The notes: generated by a model not told the origin, from the letters alone. Shown: positions 1 through 9,452, numbered from the stretch's first letter. The stretch is DNA of 64,000 nt from an uncultured bacterium (GCA_947177425.1 CAMWUN010000017.1:1-64000), one strand, 5' to 3'. Numbers and translations are program-made.

Positions 1-55
1 CGCTCCGCGAGTCAGCTTATCAACAAACGCTGCCGCGCTCCGCGAGTCAGCTTAT
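1..55. repeat. Two tandem copies of a REP-like intergenic repeat
   Basis: The 20-bp sequence CGCTCCGCGAGTCAGCTTAT occurs at 1-20 and again, identically, at 36-55. Each copy can form a small stem (GCTG with CAGC, CTC with GAG). Related copies sit in other intergenic gaps near 54185, 55850 and, inverted, 60646. The first copy touches the window edge, so the array may extend further left. Function is unknown. Confidence 0.7.
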
Positions 56-64
56 TGTTAAAAT

Positions 65-93
65 AAGGCTGGGATGTGACCACCCCAACCTTT
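65..93 (-). terminator. Probable rpmE terminator
   Basis: A GC-rich inverted repeat (AGGCTGGG against CCCCAACCT, with G-U pairing) lies just past the rpmE stop. On the minus strand it is followed by a T-rich stretch, as in an intrinsic terminator. Confidence 0.55.
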
Positions 94-103
94 TTGCACA
101 AAA

Positions 104-310
104 CTATTTGCTTTCCACACCATATTTTTTGTTGAACTTATCAATACGTCCGTCAGCTCTTGCAGTCTTCTGCTGTCCTGTGTAGAATGAATGGCACTTG
201 GAACAAACTTCAACGTGAATGTCTTTCTTAGTTGAGCCTGTCACAAATGTGTTGCCGCAGTTACAAGTTACAGTTGCCTGATAGTATTCAGGATGGATTC
301 CTTCTTTCAT
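104..310 (-). CDS. rpmE: 50S ribosomal protein L31
   Basis: This 68-residue protein is a structural component of the large ribosomal subunit. It begins [10 protein letters not shown] and carries a CNC pair near residue 17 and a CSKC pair near residue 37. Those four cysteines mark the zinc-binding form of L31, as opposed to the zinc-free YtiA type made under zinc limitation. Length and the YGVESK-type tail are normal for the family. The ATG start follows a GAGAGGTGAG ribosome binding site, and a good promoter lies about 110 bp upstream. It sits directly downstream of rho, a common order in Clostridia. The identification is secure. Confidence 0.96.
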   Translation of the reverse strand: MKEGIHPEYYQATVTCNCGNTFVTGSTKKDIHVEVCSKCHSFYTGQQKTARADGRIDKFNKKYGVESK

Positions 311-418
311 GTTCTCACCTCTCTATAAAAACTTTGTATATTGTTCTCATTTACTACTCAAAATCATCTGTATCAGTTATATATACTATATGCATATATA
401 ACCCGAAACAGCTTTTTA

Positions 419-447
419 AGTATAGCACAGCTTATCCAAAGATGCAA
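419..447 (-). promoter_or_regulatory. rpmE promoter
   Basis: On the minus strand TTGCAT (plus 442-447) and TATACT (plus 419-424) are separated by exactly 17 bp, a sigma-A-type pair. It lies between rho and rpmE, so rpmE can be transcribed independently of rho. Confidence 0.6.
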
Positions 448-454
448 GTATTTT

Positions 455-1936
455 TTAGAACCATTTTATTTTTTTGACCATATGAACAAATTCCTGATTA
501 CTCCTTGTCTTGGCAAACATATCAAGAATCTTATCCACCGCTTCTTCTGCCTTAAGACCGTTCAGGGCTTTACGCATAATATTGATGGCCTCAAGTTCAT
601 CCGGTGCAAGAAGCAGGTCTTCCCGCCTGGTTCCTGACTTTGGAATGTCAATTGCAGGAAATACCCTCTTTTCCGAAAGCTTGCGGTCAAGCACAAGTTC
701 CATGTTGCCGGTACCCTTAAATTCCTCGTAAACAACATCGTCCATCTTGCTTCCCGTATCCACCAGCGCGGTTGCCAGAATCGTCAGGGATCCGCCCTCC
801 CGCATGTTTCTGGCTGCACCAAAAAATCTCTTTGGCATATGTAATGCCGCCGGATCAAGACCACCGGAAAGCGTACGTCCGCTTGGGGGCACTGTCTGGT
901 TATAAGCCCTGGTAAGCCGTGTGATACTGTCAATCAGGATCATTACATCCTTTTTATGCTCTACCAGTCTCTTCCCCCTCTCTATTACCATTTCCGAAAC
1001 ACGTTTATGATGCTCCGGCAGTTCGTCAAAAGTGGAATAGATGACCTCCACATTGGGGCCTTCAATGGCTTCCTTAATATCTGTCACTTCCTCCGGCCGC
1101 TCGTCAATCAGAAGGATAATCAGATGCACATTGGGTGCATTACGCTTTACGGATTTCGCCACATCTTTCAGCAGGGTCGTCTTTCCTGCCTTGGGAGGGG
1201 ACACAATCATACCGCGCTGTCCCTTACCCACAGGGCTTATCAAATCCATAATCCGCATGGCAACACTGGCTCCCGGCATCTCTAAATGGAGTCTCTCATT
1301 GGGGAAAATAGGCGTCATGTCTTCAAAATTACATCTCTTTGCCGCCTCCTCCGGGGTATAGCCATTGATAGTCTTTACATAAAGAAGAGCCGCAAACTTT
1401 TCTCCCTGGGTTCTGACCCGGGTATTTCCTTCTAAAATATCGCCTGTCTTTAAGCCGAACCGTCTGATCTGGCTGGGCGCAACATAGACATCGTGGTCGC
1501 CGGGAAGATAGTTCTCGCACCGGATGAACCCATACCCGTCAGGCATAACTTCCAAAATACCGCTGGCTGCAATCCCGCTGTCCAGTTCTGCCGGAAACTT
1601 GTCCTCATCACCCTTTGGCTCTTCTGTCCTGCCTTCCTGATGATCCGCCTTATATGCATTCTTCTCCTGACGCTCTGCCCTGTAATCCGTTCTCTCCGCC
1701 CTGCTTTCCCGATCAGTTCTGCTCTCCCGGCTCTCACGTCTGCTTTCTGTCCTGTCAGCGGACTTGGCTGGGGCATTTCTTTGGGGCGTTTCATTCTTAG
1801 CCTTATCTTTCTCGTCTTCTGCAAGCATAAGCTCAATCAGCTCAGCTTTCTTCATCGTTGATGTGCCTTTCAGCCCCCTGGCTTTTGCAATTGCCTTCAA
1901 ATCTGCAAGCGCCAAAGACTCATACTTTTCTCTCAT
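455..1936 (-). CDS. rho: Transcription termination factor Rho
   Basis: Rho is the hexameric RNA-dependent ATPase and helicase that terminates transcription. The N-terminal Rho-N (SAP-like) helices cover about residues 1-40. A charged, Arg/Glu-rich low-complexity insert follows at about 42-120. After it come the cold-shock RNA-binding domain and the RecA-like ATPase with Walker [11 protein letters not shown] and Walker [15 protein letters not shown]. The protein ends in the usual MVKKIKWF tail. The ATG at 1936 is preferred over one 12 bp upstream because GGAGG lies 5 bp before it, giving 493 residues against about 420 for compact Rho proteins. The extra length is the disordered insert. The upstream 380 bp hold no gene. 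Confidence 0.96.
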   Translation of the reverse strand: MREKYESLALADLKAIAKARGLKGTSTMKKAELIELMLAEDEKDKAKNETPQRNAPAKSADRTESRRESRESRTDRESRAERTDYRAERQEKNAYKADHQEGRTEEPKGDEDKFPAELDSGIAASGILEVMPDGYGFIRCENYLPGDHDVYVAPSQIRRFGLKTGDILEGNTRVRTQGEKFAALLYVKTINGYTPEEAAKRCNFEDMTPIFPNERLHLEMPGASVAMRIMDLISPVGKGQRGMIVSPPKAGKTTLLKDVAKSVKRNAPNVHLIILLIDERPEEVTDIKEAIEGPNVEVIYSTFDELPEHHKRVSEMVIERGKRLVEHKKDVMILIDSITRLTRAYNQTVPPSGRTLSGGLDPAALHMPKRFFGAARNMREGGSLTILATALVDTGSKMDDVVYEEFKGTGNMELVLDRKLSEKRVFPAIDIPKSGTRREDLLLAPDELEAINIMRKALNGLKAEEAVDKILDMFAKTRSNQEFVHMVKKIKWF

Positions 1937-2105
1937 AAAATCCTCCATTCATTTATAGTCATAACAAAACATATAAAATCATCTAAATCATCGGGTTTTC
2001 TTTCGGGAATTTATTGCGATTTGTTATCTGAAATGTCTATATCTACAGATTATACAACATAATTCTGAAAAGAGAAAGGATTTTTTTAAGAAGGGAAGAA
2101 GTATG

Positions 2106-2306
2106 GTAACAGTTCAGCCTGCGGCCTCACTGTTACGGAATCTGCCCATTCCAAGTCGCCTGCGGCGAGGGGCAGATTCTCTCTTGGCTAAATTTGCATG
2201 ATTTCACGGACTTTGCAGTAAATGCAAAGTCCTGGGCTGAACTGTTACGAAATATGGGCTACTGTTATCACTGTTCACACAGGTCTGCGCATTTACTGCG
2301 CAGACC
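2106..2306. repeat. Nested inverted-repeat intergenic element
   Basis: The 380-bp gap between rho and the TauE-like gene holds a structured block. A perfect 14-bp inverted repeat (GTAACAGTTCAGCC, 2106-2119, against 2235-2248) encloses two smaller ones: GAATCTGCC/GGCAGATTC (2138-2146 and 2171-2179) and a 10-bp stem GGACTTTGCA (2208-2217) with its complement at 2223-2232 around loop GTAAA. Just outside, GGTCTGCGCA (2282-2291) pairs with 2297-2306 around loop TTTAC. None is followed by a clear T run, so these are not typical terminators. I see no open frame here. It could be a mobile small repeat or a structured RNA. Confidence 0.65.
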
Positions 2307-2316
2307 ATAATCTTCT

Positions 2317-3105
2317 TTACATATAACGGAAGATATTATAAATATTTATGCAGATAATCACCCCCATCAATCCCATAAAAAGCTTATCCACCGTCTTATT
2401 GTCGATTTTTTTGTTAATCCTGCTTCCCGCAAAACCGCCCAGAACGCCGCAGGATATCATTAAAATCAGTATCTCCAGTTCAAAATGCGGCGTATTGCCT
2501 TTCAGAACCGTGGAAAGGAGGCTGGAAATCTGCGAAAACATAATTACGTAAATGGAATACATGGCGGCCTGCTTCGTCTCCATGGAAAAGAAATAAAACA
2601 GCACCACCAGGTTAATAGGCCCTCCCCCAATTCCCAGAAAGGAGGAAAGTATCCCCAATACAATACCGATGCCGAAAATAACAGCCCTGCTTTCAATGTT
2701 CCTGGTATGGATTTTTTCTTTGAAAACAGTATAGATCAGTGTTCCGGCCGTCACTACCATCAGCACAAAAGCCTGAATCGCCCCTACCCGACTGCTGTCC
2801 TCCAGACGGCTGATTATTCCCTGATACATTTCTTTTCCTGCAAGACCGCCTACCACGCCACCAAGGGCCAGCACTGTGGCAAACATTTTATCAAATGTAA
2901 AGTTATGCTTTGCCTTCAGATTCTTGTACAGGGACACTATCGACATGGAAAGTACCGTACAGCCCGACAAAAATGAAACTGTTGTAACCGCCATGACTCC
3001 TGTTGCATCCAGCACCGGCTTGATGATTACGCCGCCTCCAATACCGCAGATTGCGCCAACCACCGAAGAAAAAAAGCAAACTGCCACAATAATCAGATAT
3101 TCCAT
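2317..3105 (-). CDS. TauE/SafE-family membrane permease
   Basis: This 262-residue integral membrane protein belongs to the TauE/SafE family (formerly DUF81), whose members are thought to export sulfite, sulfonates or other small organic anions. It has about eight hydrophobic segments in two halves, each carrying the family's glycine-rich motif: GAICGIGGGVIIKP near residue 20 and FLGIGGGPINLVVL in the second half. The ATG at 3105 follows AGGAGG by a good distance; a TTG 18 bp upstream is less likely. It lies 36 bp after the chemoreceptor-binding-protein fusion and is probably the last gene of the catabolic locus. Export of a pathway end product is an inference; no substrate can be read from the sequence. 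Confidence 0.85.
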   Translation of the reverse strand: MEYLIIVAVCFFSSVVGAICGIGGGVIIKPVLDATGVMAVTTVSFLSGCTVLSMSIVSLYKNLKAKHNFTFDKMFATVLALGGVVGGLAGKEMYQGIISRLEDSSRVGAIQAFVLMVVTAGTLIYTVFKEKIHTRNIESRAVIFGIGIVLGILSSFLGIGGGPINLVVLFYFFSMETKQAAMYSIYVIMFSQISSLLSTVLKGNTPHFELEILILMISCGVLGGFAGSRINKKIDNKTVDKLFMGLMGVIICINIYNIFRYM

Positions 3106-3141
3106 TATAAGTTCCTCCTGCAAGTAAAGTTTTTGTTCTTA

Positions 3142-5079
3142 TCATTGTAAAGCCTGCTTCATATTATCCAGCAGAACATAGCGGCTTACGGGCACAGGCC
3201 CGTTTACATCGCCGGACTGTATGAATTCCTTCTGCTGGATTTCATAGAATCTGGCAACATCACCTTTTTGCGCCCCCACACTGACAAACCCGGCGGTCAG
3301 CCACTGGGCGTCCCTGCGCTGCTCATAAGCGCTTTCCCTGTCAATTGCAGTGATTTCCGAAATCCAGTCTGCCACCTGTTTCACATTCTTTGCCATTGCC
3401 CTGTAATTCATCCCCTTATAAATAGCCCTTGTAAACCGCTGTACCCTGTCCGCGTATTCACTGGCATACCGGGGCAGCGTAATCCATGAGGAAATCGATG
3501 CCGTTTTGCTTGAATAAGTCATATTGTTGGCAATCATAATTGCATCATTTCCAAGCCTTTTCTGCACTTCCAGGGTATAGGGCGACCAGATAACGGCTGC
3601 GTCCAGACTGCCGTTTCCCATTCCTTCCACAATTTCTTCCGGCTTCATATTAATAATTTCCGCATCATCGTAAGAAATACCCTCTGTATCCAGCGCAATG
3701 CGCAGAATCGTCTCACTGGACGCATGCTCCACATTGCCAATTTTTTTGCCCCGCAGATCCGCGGCCGTCCTTACTTCGCGGTGTTTATTTCCTATGATGG
3801 CTTCCGCATTGGACAAATGAGACATCACCGCAATAACGGCCCTGCCGTTTATACAGAATTTATGAGCGCCGTTTCCAATATATCCCATGTCGATTTTCCC
3901 GGCTTCCATTGCCTTGATGATTTCCAGTCCGTTGGCATATTCATGAAGACTGACTCTTAAGTTTTCCTTCTCAAAATAGCCCAGCTTCATTGCCGGAACT
4001 ACTGCGCACAGACTGCCATAATTGGGCATATATGCCACATGAATGGTTTCCTGTTCCCTGGCTTTGGCCCCCTTTATGTTTTTGGCTGCCTCCTGGCACA
4101 CCTCTTTCATCTTCTCATAAATATCCGACACTGCAAATGTTTTTTCTTCTATATTTGCCGAATTGTTTACAATTTTTTTAAAGTGGGAGACAATATTTTC
4201 CGTTGCCGAATAATTACTGTCACTTAGCTTTTCCAGGGACTCCATATTTTCTATCAGCAGATTCTTCTCTTTATCCATTTCTTTTGAATTTGTCTCAATC
4301 TGACTGACTTTCCCGGCCGCATCCCCAATTAAACAGTTGGTCTGCCCTATCAGGGAATCCGTTTTCTCCAGACTGTCCGTCTGCTTTTTAAAGGCATCCT
4401 GTACAGTCTTGATATTGTCAACCGACTTATTCGATTTTTCTTCCAGTTCATTGATGATACTGCCTATGGTATCAGCGCTTTTCCTGCTCTGTTCGGCCAG
4501 CGCGCGTATTTCCCCGGCCACCACCGCAAATCCCCTGCCTGCATCCCCCGCCCTTGCAGCCTCTATGGAAGCATTCAGGCTGAGCAGGTTAGTCTTTTCG
4601 GCAATGCTGTTAATCATGTCAATAGCCTGTCGGATTTCCTTCGTCGCGCGGTTTGTTTCCATGGTATTTGACGCAATTTCATCAATGCAGTTTTCTGTGT
4701 CAGCATTTTTCTCTGTCAACTCTCGAAAAATCCTCACAACTTCTCCATTTTTTTCCTGCATATCTGCCGTGACATCATTTAAATCTTCCACATAACGGCT
4801 GGTCTTGTCGATAGCCTCTCCCATTTTTATGGTTATCTGGCTGATTTCTTTTGTGCGTGAGACCAGTTCACCGTTCCCTTCATTTATAATTTCTATAGAA
4901 TTGCCCACAGCATTGACCGACACATTGGTTCCGTCTACAATATAATTCATCTCAAGAATATTCTTATTCAGACCGTCCAGCCTTCCACTGAGCTGATTAC
5001 TTATCCCATCCAGCTTTCTCTGGTTATTTTTTAATTCTGGATTTTCTGCCTGTTGTTTTCTGCCTGCCAACAATCTCAT
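3142..5079 (-). CDS. Soluble chemoreceptor fused to an ABC substrate-binding domain
   Basis: This 645-residue protein joins two families. Residues about 20-335 are a methyl-accepting chemotaxis signalling coil. Its hairpin tip is recognisable ([19 protein letters not shown], from about 163, then [19 protein letters not shown]). Residues about 347-645 are an SsuA/THI5-type (NMT1) substrate-binding domain. There is no transmembrane segment or signal peptide, and an in-frame TGA 21 bp upstream of the ATG rules out a longer membrane-anchored form. The C-terminal domain is clearly homologous to the binding lipoprotein encoded at 9503-10603; by hand, about 41 of the first 69 aligned residues are identical (both start VAYMPNY and share GAH then CING). 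It is inferred to sense, inside the cell, the ligand brought in by the neighbouring importer and to signal through CheW/CheA. No che genes are in the window. Confidence 0.9.
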   Translation of the reverse strand: MRLLAGRKQQAENPELKNNQRKLDGISNQLSGRLDGLNKNILEMNYIVDGTNVSVNAVGNSIEIINEGNGELVSRTKEISQITIKMGEAIDKTSRYVEDLNDVTADMQEKNGEVVRIFRELTEKNADTENCIDEIASNTMETNRATKEIRQAIDMINSIAEKTNLLSLNASIEAARAGDAGRGFAVVAGEIRALAEQSRKSADTIGSIINELEEKSNKSVDNIKTVQDAFKKQTDSLEKTDSLIGQTNCLIGDAAGKVSQIETNSKEMDKEKNLLIENMESLEKLSDSNYSATENIVSHFKKIVNNSANIEEKTFAVSDIYEKMKEVCQEAAKNIKGAKAREQETIHVAYMPNYGSLCAVVPAMKLGYFEKENLRVSLHEYANGLEIIKAMEAGKIDMGYIGNGAHKFCINGRAVIAVMSHLSNAEAIIGNKHREVRTAADLRGKKIGNVEHASSETILRIALDTEGISYDDAEIINMKPEEIVEGMGNGSLDAAVIWSPYTLEVQKRLGNDAIMIANNMTYSSKTASISSWITLPRYASEYADRVQRFTRAIYKGMNYRAMAKNVKQVADWISEITAIDRESAYEQRRDAQWLTAGFVSVGAQKGDVARFYEIQQKEFIQSGDVNGPVPVSRYVLLDNMKQALQ

Positions 5080-5284
5080 GCCGTTCCCCCGTCCATCTCA
5101 TGTCCTTTTCTTTCGCAAACTCTTTTATAATAATAACACACCCAGCTTTTATTTCCTATGCTCTGATTGCAATATTTTTAAAATACCCCATATCAGAAAT
5201 ACCTGCCCACACAGATACAGGCCGCAGGAAATAGATTCAGAAACAACGGACAGCACGTTCCGCGAACTGTCCTTATGTTAAAGA

Positions 5285-5310
5285 AAAACAGGCAGGCAAA
5301 ATGCCTGCCA
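5285..5310 (-). terminator. Terminator after nagA
   Basis: GGCAGGCA (5291-5298) pairs perfectly with TGCCTGCC (5302-5309) around an AAA loop. On the minus strand it is followed by CTGTTTTTCTTT. It separates nagA from the chemoreceptor gene. A second imperfect hairpin (GGACAG with CTGTCC) lies at 5248-5272 and resembles a degenerate copy of the intergenic repeat at 1-55. Confidence 0.75.
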
Positions 5311-5343
5311 TGCTTTAGCTTCTTTGCTTACACAATCAGGAAA

Positions 5344-6489
5344 TCATGTAAAACTCCATCTTTCCCCTCTGATTATCACATCAGAAATGTCGTTATTTTC
5401 GTCCAGCAGAACCAGATCTGCATCCTTGCCGTCTGCAATAGAACCTTTTTTATCAAATACGCCAATCAGCTTTGCCGGATTTTCCGTCAACACAGGGATA
5501 ATTTTCTCTAATGGAAGTCCTGTGTAAGATAGCAGATTCTTCAATGCAACATTCTGTGTCAATGTGCTTCCTGCCCTGACGCCATTGGAAGCCAGTTTTG
5601 CGTCTCCATCCTCAACTACTACCTGATTCACTCCTAAGTGATAGTTTCCGTCCGGCAGACCGGCCGCCATGATAGAGTCGGTAATTGCAACAACCCTCTC
5701 CAACCCCTTCGTCTTAATAATCAGGCGGACTGTACCGGGGTGTAAATGCCTTCCGTCACAAATGATTTCACAGTAGGCATCCGATTCCAGACCTGCTCCC
5801 CAGATTGCCGGTTCATGCTGATGCAGCAGACGCATGGCATTGCCTGTATGAGTAACTGCCTCCACCCCCTGTTCAATTGCTTTCATGGACGTAATATAGT
5901 CAGCCCCCGAATGTCCCATGGCAACAGCAATTCCCATTTTTTTCAGTGCTGGAATCATATCCAGTACCCCTTCCACTTCAGGAGACACTGTTATATAACG
6001 TATTCCACCCTGGGCAAGGGACTGATATTTCTGTGCCAGCTCTGGATTTCCCTTTTGCAGAAGATGCTCCGGCATTGCACCCTTATATTCCGTCGTAAGG
6101 AAAGGCCCCTCCAGATGGATTCCCAGAAGTTCCGCTCCCTTGCGCCCGCTGTCTCTGTATTCCTTATACTGCTCAATGCACCAGTTTGTCTGTTCCTGGG
6201 TATCCGTCAGCACAGAAGCCAGCCACGCAGTGGTGCCATTCCCCGCAAAAAAACTGCCTATCTTCTCCAAATCATCTGCCGACGCCCCGTTAACATCAAT
6301 CCCTACCGCTCCATGTGTATGAATATCAATAAATCCCGGCACAATCTTTTTTCCTGCAGCATCTATCACCTCTTCCGTCTCCGGGATTTTTTCATCCTCC
6401 CGGCAAAGGCGGATACATCCGTCCTGAATCCACAGTGTGCCCTTCTTAAACTGATGTTCAATATAAATTTCCCCATTTATGATATACAT
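5344..6489 (-). CDS. nagA: N-acetylglucosamine-6-phosphate deacetylase
   Basis: The 381-residue amidohydrolase removes acetate from N-acetylglucosamine 6-phosphate to give glucosamine 6-phosphate in the cytoplasm. It shows the family landmarks in order: the metal-binding DIHTHG motif near residue 56, HLEGPF near 126, GHSGADY, THTGNAMRLLHQHEPAIWG, ICDGRHLHP, and the catalytic-Asp region ITDSIMAAGLPDGNY. Canonical NagA reads THLFNAM where this one has THTGNAM, so it is somewhat divergent. ATG follows GGAGGATAAG. The NagB-like gene lies upstream and a strong terminator follows, so DUF4838-nagB-nagA likely form one transcript. The substrate could be a related N-acetylated sugar phosphate. Confidence 0.9.
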   Translation of the reverse strand: MYIINGEIYIEHQFKKGTLWIQDGCIRLCREDEKIPETEEVIDAAGKKIVPGFIDIHTHGAVGIDVNGASADDLEKIGSFFAGNGTTAWLASVLTDTQEQTNWCIEQYKEYRDSGRKGAELLGIHLEGPFLTTEYKGAMPEHLLQKGNPELAQKYQSLAQGGIRYITVSPEVEGVLDMIPALKKMGIAVAMGHSGADYITSMKAIEQGVEAVTHTGNAMRLLHQHEPAIWGAGLESDAYCEIICDGRHLHPGTVRLIIKTKGLERVVAITDSIMAAGLPDGNYHLGVNQVVVEDGDAKLASNGVRAGSTLTQNVALKNLLSYTGLPLEKIIPVLTENPAKLIGVFDKKGSIADGKDADLVLLDENNDISDVIIRGERWSFT

Positions 6490-6615
6490 ATCTTCACTTA
6501 TCCTCCATATCTGAAAGCATTTCCTGTTTTACTTACATAAGGATGGCTGGCGAAGCCTGACATCCGTTGTTTCCGCAGGCAATGAGTCAAGGTCAGGCTT
6601 CTCTGCCCATGGTTG

Positions 6616-7443
6616 TCAGAGTTCCTCCGGCAGTTTCGCCACAAACTCTGTTATCCGAAGCAGCGCGTCCGGATGCTGCTGCATGAGGGTTGCCGGAAAA
6701 TGGCCCGACACCTCGCCATATGCCGCATGACGTACCACACTGCGGTGCCAGTCTCTAAAACACCCCAGCCGGACCTTTCTTGCATTATAAATTTCGTTCA
6801 TTCCGATGGTAATGCAGTATTTTGGCATATCATCTATGGCGCCGTTCAAATCCCCGATTGCATTTGCCGTTCTTGTCTCTTTGCTGATTTCCAATACCCT
6901 GGTATGCAGATTACGGAATTCCTCTGCGCTCAGGCTGTCATCTGCCTCATTGAAAGCCAGATGTCCGTTAATTCCAATCCCTCCAAAACAAATATCCACA
7001 CCGCCCAGCTTTTCAATCAGTTCGCCCATATATCCGGGATTATGGGGATCTGGGAATACTCTCTGTTCTGGCGGCATTACCAGTTCCGGGCGGATTTTTG
7101 TATAAACAGTTCTGTCCATAAATCCCCGGAAGCTTAATGGTTCCTCCTTGGATATCCACTCTTTTTCATCTGTCAGATACTCGTCCATGTTCAGAAACCA
7201 TACATCTTTAAGGCTGATATCTTCTTTGTTCACAATCTCTACAAAATAAGGATACTGCCCCACCGGGCCTACGGGACAAATAAAAACAGTCTTTTCCCCA
7301 AGGGCATTCTTTCTCTTTATTTCCTCTGCCATTTCCTTTGCAATTTCACGAAATACGGCTTCATTGTCTGCCAGCACTTCAACAGGCAGTTTCGGTTCTG
7401 CCAAAAACTGCTCTTTATTATAGTAATAATATTCGTGTTTCAT
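6616..7443 (-). CDS. Divergent glucosamine-6-phosphate deaminase-like protein
   Basis: This 275-residue protein has the NagB/RpiA/6-phosphogluconolactonase fold. NagB converts glucosamine 6-phosphate to fructose 6-phosphate and ammonia. The catalytic regions are visible: LNMDEY near residue 85 and GGIGINGHLAFNEADDS near 153. However, the loop that holds the substrate phosphate in NagB (PTGSTP type) reads CPVGPVGQYP here at about 56-65, without the Ser/Thr, and the C-terminal third does not match NagB well. It may therefore act on a different amino sugar, or without the phosphate. The ATG at 7443 has AAAGGA 7 bp upstream; one 6 bp earlier is too close to it. It lies 13 bp after the DUF4838 gene. 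Confidence 0.8.
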   Translation of the reverse strand: MKHEYYYYNKEQFLAEPKLPVEVLADNEAVFREIAKEMAEEIKRKNALGEKTVFICPVGPVGQYPYFVEIVNKEDISLKDVWFLNMDEYLTDEKEWISKEEPLSFRGFMDRTVYTKIRPELVMPPEQRVFPDPHNPGYMGELIEKLGGVDICFGGIGINGHLAFNEADDSLSAEEFRNLHTRVLEISKETRTANAIGDLNGAIDDMPKYCITIGMNEIYNARKVRLGCFRDWHRSVVRHAAYGEVSGHFPATLMQQHPDALLRITEFVAKLPEEL

Positions 7444-7456
7444 ATCCATTTCCTTT

Positions 7457-9328
7457 CTATTTCTGCGGTTTATAAAGTCCTGTATACTTCCGGGTCACTT
7501 CCAAAATTCGGTAAACATCAAAAAAAGGCTGGTATTTCTGCTCATTCAGGCAGATATATTCCCTCATTGCTTCCCATTTCTGCCCTGCCTGTTCCTCTTC
7601 TCCTTCCGCAAGCAGACGGAGTGCATCCGCAAACAGCAGTATGTAATTCCTATGATATGAAAGCAATTCCCAGAAAAATGTATCCCACATGCCGTCCTTC
7701 CCACAATGCCCGTCAATTTCCTTTTCAAATTCCTGACAGCATTGTATCACCTGTTCCATGCGGCCGGCTATCTCCTGACTGCCTCGCTCTCCCTTGCCAT
7801 TCACATAATCACAGCAGTTTAAATCAGACAGCTTCGTCAGATAAGCCAGCGCTTTCTCCCAATCTTCCCCATAACATGCGGAAAAATATTCCTCTATAAC
7901 TTCCTTCTCTCCCACGTCTTTTTGGAAAAGTGTGTAAGCCATCATATAATTGGGTAAAGCATTTGGAAAAGCGGCCCTTAATTCCTGACAGCTAATATAT
8001 CCGTCCAGCTTCATCCGGTCAAGTTTCTGTATATCCGAGCAGATTACCTTTGCAATATGGACATAGCCAAAATCCCCATAATGGGCGCGGCCCAGAGGAT
8101 AATCATATACAAAGCTCCCTCCCTCAAATATTTTCTGCCACTGCCTTAAAAAGGCCATGTTTTCTGCCAGATTTGTTGGAAGCGTAACATGATTCCGCAC
8201 ATATACAGGTATGGCGGTTTCCCCTCCGTCTAGTTCATAGCTTTTTTCAAAGGTCCGGCTGATGGGGGCAAACATAAGAACAAAACGTTCCTGATGGTTC
8301 AGCCTTTGCACCACAGGCGGCCACAGCAGCTCCTGATAAAGCAGAAATACGATGCGTGTGTCCAGATTTTCTTCTATCATCCTTGCGTCGATTTCATTCA
8401 AAAGTTCCACATACTGGTCTGAAAGAGTTGTCTGCACACATTCGGGGCATTCACAGATGTTGTTATACTCATCCGCAAGCCACACATGCAGGTAATTCAT
8501 AGACGGATTCTTCTTCGCATAATCGACCACCAGTTCTACAAAGGCATCTATGGCATCCTCATTATGATAGCAAAGATTGGTATTTGCAGGGACACCGCCA
8601 AAAAGCTCTCGCTTTCCATTAATCATTGCCATTCTGTGTGTGAACTGTTCATCATCATTCTCCGTTTCCCTGTTCCAGGACACAGTATGATAGCCAAGTA
8701 CCTCACCCGTCCAGCCATGCCCGGCTTTATGGAGCATCATTCCTCTTCTTTTTATCTCCGTCTCAAGACGCTCCATATCCCTGACAGCATCCATGGGCGT
8801 ATAATCCTGTGCCGGAACATAAGGATTTTCCAAGTGTCTGTACCAGCGCTCCATAAATGCATAAGGCGACTTGAATTGTAAAAAGAAACTGTTAAATCCC
8901 ACTTTGGGAAGCCATTCAATGTAACCTAAAATATTCTCAAAGGAGTCTGCTCCTTCAATACATACGCCCCTGTGAAAAAAAGATGCCTGCTTTTCATAGG
9001 ACACTTCCAGATTTTCTTTTTCAATACAGGGAACAATCTCATATTCTTTTTGGGGCATAAGGAAACGACAGCCAAGATAATGCAGGTAATCGTAAACCGC
9101 TAAAAGAACGCTTCTGTCATTACTTCCTGTAATGCATCCCCCACATGCTCCAATACGAATTCTGAAACTGTCGTTACAGTCCGCCTGAAAACTGCTCTCG
9201 TCACTTACCAGTTGAATCTCCCATTCCGTCTCAGGCAGTTCTTTTATCATTCTTTTCAAATAAACAGACAACTCTTCCGCCGCCAGGACAATCGTCTCCG
9301 AGGCGCCACTTTCATAAGATACCTTCAT
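7457..9328 (-). CDS. DUF4838 family protein, predicted cytosolic glycosidase
   Basis: The 623-residue protein resembles DUF4838 family members, which share an N-terminal alpha/beta domain of the type found before GH20/GH67 catalytic barrels and a barrel with a cysteine cluster. Visible landmarks are the N-terminal domain (about 1-110), RGVCIEG at 120, a barrel-like region from about 130, and the signature HVWLADEYNNICECPEC at 281-297, where D286 and E287 are candidate catalytic acids and the cysteines could bind metal. There is no signal peptide, so it should act on an imported compound. The gene opens the nagB-nagA cluster, which suggests the product is an N-acetylated or amino sugar. Enzyme activity is inferred, not shown. 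The ribosome binding site (AGGT) is weak. Confidence 0.75.
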   Translation of the reverse strand: MKVSYESGASETIVLAAEELSVYLKRMIKELPETEWEIQLVSDESSFQADCNDSFRIRIGACGGCITGSNDRSVLLAVYDYLHYLGCRFLMPQKEYEIVPCIEKENLEVSYEKQASFFHRGVCIEGADSFENILGYIEWLPKVGFNSFFLQFKSPYAFMERWYRHLENPYVPAQDYTPMDAVRDMERLETEIKRRGMMLHKAGHGWTGEVLGYHTVSWNRETENDDEQFTHRMAMINGKRELFGGVPANTNLCYHNEDAIDAFVELVVDYAKKNPSMNYLHVWLADEYNNICECPECVQTTLSDQYVELLNEIDARMIEENLDTRIVFLLYQELLWPPVVQRLNHQERFVLMFAPISRTFEKSYELDGGETAIPVYVRNHVTLPTNLAENMAFLRQWQKIFEGGSFVYDYPLGRAHYGDFGYVHIAKVICSDIQKLDRMKLDGYISCQELRAAFPNALPNYMMAYTLFQKDVGEKEVIEEYFSACYGEDWEKALAYLTKLSDLNCCDYVNGKGERGSQEIAGRMEQVIQCCQEFEKEIDGHCGKDGMWDTFFWELLSYHRNYILLFADALRLLAEGEEEQAGQKWEAMREYICLNEQKYQPFFDVYRILEVTRKYTGLYKPQK

Positions 9329-9398
9329 AAAATTACCTATGTCCTTTTCACAAACTGCGGCGCTTAAACCGCAGGCAAAAATCTGTGTTGAAAAATTT

Positions 9399-9452
9399 AT
9401 ACTTTGAAATGTCTCCTTCCTGCAATTATTCCGGAAAAATCATACTTTGAAA
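9399..9452 (-). promoter_or_regulatory. Paired direct repeat upstream of the DUF4838 gene
   Basis: TTTCAAAGTAT (minus strand) occurs twice, at 9399-9409 and 9442-9452. The copies are 43 bp apart, about four helical turns, with similar A/T-rich flanks. They sit in the 174-bp gap upstream of DUF4838-nagB-nagA and may be binding sites for a regulator. No factor can be named. Confidence 0.4.

Noticed and set aside
2282-2306. Perfect hairpin as the terminator of the catabolic locus
   Set aside because: It lacks a T run on the minus strand and belongs to a larger repeat block, though it might still help termination.
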